The notes beneath the pieces were generated by a model that made no database searches, was not told the origin of the DNA, and saw nothing but the letters and a program-made list of their open reading frames with translations. Source: Streptomyces sp. NRRL F-5122 (GTDB taxonomy: Bacteria > Actinomycetota > Actinomycetes > Streptomycetales > Streptomycetaceae). From it: a stretch of 9,923 nt of DNA. A program made the position numbers and the translations under genes. The stretch lies in NCBI RefSeq assembly GCF_001507435.1, contig NZ_LMWH01000235.1:1-9923 (forward strand), written 5' to 3'. Below are positions 5,871 through 9,923 of this stretch, in pieces. Numbering within the stretch: position 1 is the first letter of the stretch; every line of letters starts with the position of its first letter.

Positions 5871-5893
5871 AGATATTTACACGGTAACTATCT
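5871..5893. promoter_or_regulatory. 23-bp near-palindrome in the divergent intergenic region (candidate MarR operator)
   Basis: Half-sites AGATAtTTAC and GTAAcTATCT flank a 3-base centre; nine of eleven pairs match. It is the most AT-rich and most symmetric element in the 112-bp space between the oxidoreductase start (5838) and the MarR start (5951), 32 bases from the former and 57 from the latter. MarR dimers typically bind palindromes of this size between their own gene and a divergent target, so it probably represses both directions. Confidence 0.7.
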
Positions 5894-5950
5894 TTTCTCT
5901 GACTGCGCAACATCTGACTCATCAACTATTTCGGAGGTAGGATTGCCGAC

Positions 5951-6418
5951 ATGCCTTCCGCGACTCCTGTCAACGATCCCTTGATCACCACGTTCGGCCG
6001 TCTGGTCGAGGCCTACAGCCGGCTGGAGCAGTGGCTCGGATCCTCCATGGAGTCGCAGGTCGGACTGCCACACGTCTGGTTCGAGGTGCTCATCCGCCTG
6101 ACCCGCTCCGAGGGAGAGCAGCTGATGATGAGTTCCCTGGCCGACCAGATAGCGCTCACCACCGGCGGAGTGACCCGGCTCGTCGACCGGATGCAGGCGG
6201 CCGGATACGTCGAGCGGCGCCCTTGTCCCACCGACCGCCGCGTCTCCTACGTGGGCATCACCGCCGCCGGTCACGACATACTCGAGCAAGCGGCGGCTGT
6301 TCACGCCCGTAACCTGCGGGAGGCATTCGACGGCTTCAGCTCGCAGGATCTCGCCGCACTGGATGCGGTACTGGACCGCATCCGGGAAGCGGCATCCGGA
6401 CTGCCCCGGAACGTATGA
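5951..6418 (+). CDS. MarR-family transcriptional regulator
   Basis: 155-residue winged-helix regulator of the MarR family. Residues 10-55 are the dimerisation/first helices (LITTFGRLVEAYSRLEQWL, LPHVWFEVLIRLTRS). The DNA-binding part is SSLADQIALTTGGVTRLVDRMQAAGYVERR (61-90), with the recognition helix around 70-81, and the wing carries the family signature PTDRRVSYVGIT (93-104). A C-terminal helix pair follows. These proteins are usually repressors released by small aromatic ligands or by oxidation of a cysteine; the only visible Cys is Cys92, at the base of the wing. The start is ATG 5951; the purine-rich GGAGGTAGGA at 5933-5942 serves as RBS, leaving 8 bases to the ATG. It is divergent from the oxidoreductase-hydrolase operon, and the palindrome between them makes it the likely local repressor of that operon and of itself. 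Confidence 0.93.
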   Translation: MPSATPVNDPLITTFGRLVEAYSRLEQWLGSSMESQVGLPHVWFEVLIRLTRSEGEQLMMSSLADQIALTTGGVTRLVDRMQAAGYVERRPCPTDRRVSYVGITAAGHDILEQAAAVHARNLREAFDGFSSQDLAALDAVLDRIREAASGLPRNV

Positions 6419-6704
6419 CGTTGGCGTCCGACTCGGGACCGCTGGCCGACTTCGGAGCCGGCCCGCGCCTGGGAGAAAGGGATCCCGCGGAAGAGTGCGA
6501 CGTACTGCTTCGCCGCCCGGCAGGACGATGATCAAGAACTCCTACGCTGCCAGATCCATGAACGCGCCCGACGACGAGAGGACCCGACCCTGGTGGCGTC
6601 GTACCGCAGGGTCGCCGCAGGCGATCGGCGAGTTGCCGCGGGGAAAGCCCGCGGGCAAGTAGCACCCGGTATCCCCTGCAAGCTATGGATTGCCGGTCAG
6701 CGAG
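6419..6704. other. Gene-free stretch between MarR gene and transposase remnant
   Basis: About 285 bases in which I find no supportable gene: frames on both strands give Arg/Pro/Gly-rich peptides without motifs or RBS. The only structure I see is the hairpin at 6633-6658. Given the truncated transposase beside it, this may be debris from an insertion or deletion. Confidence 0.4.
6633..6658. terminator. Strong stem-loop (possible terminator)
   Basis: TTGCCGCGGG (6633-6642) pairs with the complementary arm at 6648-6658 with one bulged G (6653) around the loop GAAAG. It lies 215 bases after the MarR stop and 47 bases beyond the 3' end of the transposase remnant, so it could end transcripts from either side. 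No T-tract is seen. Confidence 0.5.
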
Positions 6705-6953
6705 TCAGGTCGTTCCATCCGTCATGACCGTCATCCCGACCGCAGTCTCCGACAATGCGTACAGCGGGGCGCTGGAGCAGTTTTTCAGGCCGCCCAGTCC
6801 CTCGGCTTCGTAGCGTCGGCGCCGGGTGTAGGAGCATTGGCGGCTGATGCTGTAGTAGCGACAGGTCGCGGCAATGTTGCCGCTCACTTCCTCCGCCTGA
6901 CGCAGTGCAGCGAGCCGGTGCCGGACGCGCCTTGCGAGCTCGCGTTCAGTCAT
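6705..6953 (-). pseudogene. Truncated IS481-type transposase, N-terminal fragment
   Basis: 82-codon frame whose first 60 or so residues match the N-terminus of IS481-family transposases: MTERELARRVRHRLAALRQA, then EEVSGNIAATCRYYSISRQC and RRRYEAEGLGGLKNCSSAPL, a helix-turn-helix that precedes the DDE integrase core. After about residue 62 the similarity stops and the frame runs into unrelated sequence (LSETAVGMTV) before ending. The catalytic core, about 250 or more residues, is absent, and no continuation is found downstream on this strand to 6419. I find no terminal inverted repeats. Only 11 bases separate the ATG from the end of the 67-bp repeat copy at 6965-7031, so the usual upstream end of the element is missing or is contained in that repeat. 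It is a relic and cannot be active. Confidence 0.85.
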
Positions 6954-6964
6954 CGGGGTACCGA

Positions 6965-7031
6965 CGACAACCTGCGGGTCCCGGCCTCGGATAGCGGGAC
7001 GTCAGCCGCGAACGATGTTCTCCGCCTGCGG
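6965..7031. repeat. 67-bp direct repeat, copy B (orphan cold-shock gene 3' end)
   Basis: Same orientation as 2262-2328, with differences only at 6977 and 6985. Read on the minus strand it encodes the last nine residues of a cold-shock protein (PQAENIVRG) and a stop at 7002-7004, then a GTCCCG/CGGGAC hairpin. No cold-shock gene body precedes it: upstream on the minus strand is the LuxR gene, whose stop codon (7032-7034) directly abuts the repeat. Confidence 0.9.
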
Positions 7032-9923
7032 TCAGCGGGCCGGAGGGCGGTCGTCGTGGGGGAAGAGTCGCATGCGGTGGGCGGTCGCTGCTGCCTCACC
7101 ACGGTTGCCGACCTCGAGTTTGGCCAAAATGTTGGAGACATGGACGCTGGCCGTCTTCGGCGAGATGAACAGTTCCTCGGCGATCTGACGGTTGGTGCGA
7201 CCCAGTGTCAGCAACCGCAGCACATCACGCTCCCGAGCCGTAAGGCCCAGCGCCGCCGACGGATCCGGGGCGTCGGTGGACACGGCCGGCGCCTCGGCGA
7301 AGGGCGAGAGGTCCAGCGGCAGTCGCGCTCGTTCGGCGAGTGCGGTCACCTCGCGCAGCAGCTCCGTATCGCCGCGTTTGCGGGCCTGTTCTTCGGCCTC
7401 CCGCAGCAGCCGTCCGGCTTCCTCCCGCGCCCCGGCCGCCGTGTGCGCCACGGCCGCACCGAACAGTGCTTCGGCCAAAGGATAGGGACGCCCGGTCGGC
7501 CGCAAGGCCTCCACCGCCCGCAGCCACACCTCCGGGGTGTTCCGGCCCTCGGCCCGCGCCAGCTCCGCATCCAGCATGTGCGCGCGTCCCTCGTACAGCG
7601 GCACAGCGCGGGAGAGTCGTTGTGCCTCCCGTCGGATCAGCTCCAGCACCTCGGCACGGCCTACGTCGGCGTCCGGCAGACCCCGGCAGTCGGCCTCTGC
7701 GGTGGCACCATGCACCAACAATGACCAAGCAAAATCATCGAAGCTGGGTGGCAGTCCGTCTCCGATCGCGGAGAGCAGCTCGGCCCGAGCCTCGGCGAAC
7801 CGTCCCGAACGCGTCGCGACTCGCACCGCCAAGTCGGACCACGGAAGGGTTTTCTGCATCTGCCGGTCAGGCACATCGTCGTTGCTGATCCCAGCCAGAT
7901 ACTCGGCAGCACCTGCCAGGTCACCGCGCAGGAGCGCAAGCTCGGCGTGCAACAGGAACAGATCATCGCTCCACGCCGTACCGGTGGCGTATTCCAGCAT
8001 GGAGGTGACCGCCTCCTCGGCCTCGCGAAGCCGACCCAGGGCGAGAAGGGAGTCGGCCAGGTTGTTCAGCATCAACGCTGCGTAAGTGGGGATCAGCCCG
8101 TAGCGTCGGGCGATCGCAAGACCTTCCCGGGCGGCCTCGACGGCCTCCTCCGACCGGCCCAGCAGCTCGTATTGGGAGCTGAGATTGACGTAGGCCCGGG
8201 TCTGGAGATAGGGGTCATCGATCCCGCGTGACTGCATGCAGACTTCGCGCAGCAGGGTCAGGCCCTCCTCGATCTCGCCGACGCGAACGCGCAGCATGCC
8301 TACCGTGTTCAGTGTGTGCAATTCGACTGCTCTGGCTCCGACTTCTCGGGCGATCCGAACCGCATGCTCGCCGATGGCTATGTGCTCCTGGGACGCCCCT
8401 GTCAGCACGCCGGTCGCCGAGATCCGGCTCAGGACGTCGGCCTGCACCGCCGATGGCGGGCGGCCTTCGACCAGCCGCCGCGCCTGCTTCGACTCCTCCT
8501 CACCGGTTTGGCTGTGGAAATGGGCCGCACGCGCGCGCTGCAGCCAGAACCAGGCAGCACACTCCGGCTCCGCAGTGTCGTCAATGACATGAGAAGCCGT
8601 CCTGGCAAACCGGACGCTCAGATCCGGATCCCCTGAACGGCTGGCCGCAACCGTGGCGTCGGCCAGCACATCGACAAAGCGCAACCGGTCGGAATCCACT
8701 CCAGCCTGCGACCGTCTTGGATAGGCCTCATCGGCGCACTCGTAACACTGAAGGTCACGCAGTACCTCGTCCGGGACCTGCTCCCACAACTCCAGTGCCC
8801 GTTCCAGCATCAGCAACTGCTCGGCGAACGCGTTGCCGCGCCGCGCCTGTCGGCCCGCCTCCAAAGCCGCCGGCAACGCCCGTGCCGGATCATGGGCGTG
8901 ATACCAATAACTGGCCAACCGACCCGCCCGCTGATCCGCAGGAACCAGCCCCGGATCACTCTCCAACGCCATCGCGTAACGACGGTTGATCCAGCTGCGC
9001 TCCACCGGCAACAAATCGTCCAGCACCGCTTCACGCATCAGCGCATGGCGAAAGCGATAGCTGTCGCCATCCGCCTCGGGCACCAGCACATGAGCACCCA
9101 CCGCCGTGCGGAGCGCCTCGAACACATCCTCCTGCGGCAGCCCCAGCACCGCGGCCAGCAGACCATGCTCCACACTGGAGCCACCACCCGCCGCCACTGT
9201 GACGACCTGCTGGGCTCGGTCCGGCAACGCCTCCACCCGCACCAGCAGAATGTCACGCAGCGAACTGCTCAACCCGACCCTTCCCACATCCTGATAGGAG
9301 TGGGCGAGTTCCTCGACGAAGAACGCATTGCCCTCGGAACGGTCGTAGATCCAGCCGACCAAACCCCGGTCGAGCGCTGCCGTCTCCAGCAGTCCGGCCA
9401 GCTGCTGCTCGACCTCGGCACGCGCGAAACACGCCAACTCCAGCCGCTGCACCGCCCGCAGCCGCTCCAATTCGGCAAGATAAGGACGCAGCGGATGCTG
9501 GCGGTGCAGATCGTCGCTGCGGTAGGTGGCCACCAGCACCACCCGGCAGCGGTGCAGGGAGCGAATCAGATACGCAAGCAGCTCGCGGGTGGATCGATCG
9601 GACCAGTGCAAGTCCTCGATCGCCAGGACCACAGTGCGGTCACCTGCCAGCCTCTCGAAAAGCTTGGCCGTGCACTCAAAAAACCGGGCCCGCCCGTATT
9701 CGTCGCCCGGCGTGGGACCCGCACCACCCAACTCTGGCAGCAGGCCCGAAAGCTGCTCCTCGTAACCCTCTGCGGCCCGTTCCAGCTCCACACCCAGCAC
9801 CCGGTACAGTTGGCGCATCGCGGCGACCAGTGGAGCGTAGGGAAGTCCCTCGGCGCCCACCTCCAGGCAGTTGCCCAGCGCGGTGATCGCGCCGGCTTCC
9901 TCCGCCGCAGCCAAGAATTCCTG
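7032..9923 (-). CDS. LAL-type LuxR-family ATPase transcriptional regulator, 5' partial
   Basis: Large ATP-binding LuxR regulator (LAL/MalT-like STAND protein); 963 residues are visible and the frame is open to the window edge. The Walker A motif, normally just before the first visible residues (QEFLAAAEEAG), lies beyond the window, so the TTG at 9914 is not the true start. Visible in order: the CLEVGAEGLPYAPLVAAMRQL segment; Walker B VVLAIEDLHWSD (about 98-109); VVLVATYRSDD sensor region; a winged-helix segment around FVEELAHSY and the FRHALMREAVLDDLLP strand; a long TPR-like helical middle (about 350-850) rich in Ala, Glu and Leu; and a C-terminal LuxR helix-turn-helix, LTARERDVLRLLTLG with NRQIAEELFISPKTASVHVSNIL (about 894-950). 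Such proteins activate secondary-metabolite clusters or catabolic genes, the helical part sensing a ligand or partner. The target is unknown. Its stop codon abuts a repeat copy. Confidence 0.96.
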   Translation of the reverse strand, partial: QEFLAAAEEAGAITALGNCLEVGAEGLPYAPLVAAMRQLYRVLGVELERAAEGYEEQLSGLLPELGGAGPTPGDEYGRARFFECTAKLFERLAGDRTVVLAIEDLHWSDRSTRELLAYLIRSLHRCRVVLVATYRSDDLHRQHPLRPYLAELERLRAVQRLELACFARAEVEQQLAGLLETAALDRGLVGWIYDRSEGNAFFVEELAHSYQDVGRVGLSSSLRDILLVRVEALPDRAQQVVTVAAGGGSSVEHGLLAAVLGLPQEDVFEALRTAVGAHVLVPEADGDSYRFRHALMREAVLDDLLPVERSWINRRYAMALESDPGLVPADQRAGRLASYWYHAHDPARALPAALEAGRQARRGNAFAEQLLMLERALELWEQVPDEVLRDLQCYECADEAYPRRSQAGVDSDRLRFVDVLADATVAASRSGDPDLSVRFARTASHVIDDTAEPECAAWFWLQRARAAHFHSQTGEEESKQARRLVEGRPPSAVQADVLSRISATGVLTGASQEHIAIGEHAVRIAREVGARAVELHTLNTVGMLRVRVGEIEEGLTLLREVCMQSRGIDDPYLQTRAYVNLSSQYELLGRSEEAVEAAREGLAIARRYGLIPTYAALMLNNLADSLLALGRLREAEEAVTSMLEYATGTAWSDDLFLLHAELALLRGDLAGAAEYLAGISNDDVPDRQMQKTLPWSDLAVRVATRSGRFAEARAELLSAIGDGLPPSFDDFAWSLLVHGATAEADCRGLPDADVGRAEVLELIRREAQRLSRAVPLYEGRAHMLDAELARAEGRNTPEVWLRAVEALRPTGRPYPLAEALFGAAVAHTAAGAREEAGRLLREAEEQARKRGDTELLREVTALAERARLPLDLSPFAEAPAVSTDAPDPSAALGLTARERDVLRLLTLGRTNRQIAEELFISPKTASVHVSNILAKLEVGNRGEAAATAHRMRLFPHDDRPPAR

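Noticed and set aside
5885..5890. Possible -10 (TAACTA) with -35-like CTGACT at 5861-5866 for the MarR gene
   Set aside because: The spacing of 18 is acceptable, but both hexamers match the consensus poorly and overlap the repeat/palindrome words, so I do not call a promoter.
5276..5940. Long plus-strand frames opposite the oxidoreductase gene
   Set aside because: Shadows of a clear Rossmann-fold gene in GC-rich DNA.
2262..7031. Integrative element with attL/attR formed by the 67-bp repeats
   Set aside because: No integrase, excisionase or replication gene lies between the repeats, and the intact csp gene is inside the block instead of being restored at its edge. Kept only as one possible explanation.
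6690..7724. 344-codon plus-strand open frame
   Set aside because: It is antisense to the IS481 remnant and the LuxR HTH and TPR regions, both recognised by motifs. It has no RBS or domain of its own.
1..9923. CRISPR array, rRNA, tRNA or phage-defence cluster
   Set aside because: No regularly spaced repeats, tRNA cloverleaf or rRNA-like stretches were seen, and no nuclease, helicase or Cas-type motifs were seen in any supported gene.

Overview
This is high-GC DNA (strong G/C bias at third codon positions, GGAGG-type ribosome binding sites, GC-rich hairpins). It carries a very large LuxR-type ATPase regulator, a twin-arginine signal peptide and many small regulators, which fits an actinomycete, most likely Streptomyces or a close relative. 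That assignment is inferred from composition and gene types. Nothing in the window fixes the species or says whether it is chromosome or plasmid.

Layout. 2-748 (+) is the 3' part of a zinc-independent MDR/quinone-oxidoreductase gene cut by the window edge. 749-990 is a T-poor spacer. 991-1362 (+) is a small MmcQ/YjbR-family protein. 1363-2298 has no intact gene; it holds two related hairpins and, on the minus strand, a degenerate FitA/VapB-type antitoxin remnant (1706-2002). 2299-2499 (-) is a CspA-type cold-shock protein. 2706-3224 (+) is a hypothetical gene with a good RBS; it converges on 3288-3893 (-), an exported SnoaL-like protein, with a perfect 12-bp hairpin between them. 4018-5838 (-) is a tightly spaced two-gene operon: an F420/NADP-oxidoreductase-like protein, then an alpha/beta hydrolase fused to a 'luciferase'/DUF5519-like domain. 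A MarR regulator (5951-6418, +) is divergent from this operon, and a 23-bp near-palindrome sits between them. 6419-6704 is gene-free apart from a strong hairpin. 6705-6953 (-) is the N-terminal piece of an IS481-type transposase. 7032-9923 (-) is a LAL-type LuxR regulator whose N-terminus lies beyond the window.

Function. The clearest functional unit is the MarR / F420-oxidoreductase-like / hydrolase set, possibly with the neighbouring SnoaL-like protein. The layout is that of a small-molecule-responsive redox and detoxification locus under local repression. The substrate cannot be read from sequence.

The most interesting structural signal is a 67-bp direct repeat (65 identities by eye). It covers the last codons of the cold-shock gene plus its downstream hairpin. 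The second copy sits exactly against the stop codon of the LuxR gene and 11 bp before the start of the IS481 fragment. Together with the decayed antitoxin, it marks the flanks of the central gene block as rearranged. I did not find a convincing wholly new system; the best leads are that repeat, the hydrolase-DUF5519 fusion and the two operator-like palindromes.
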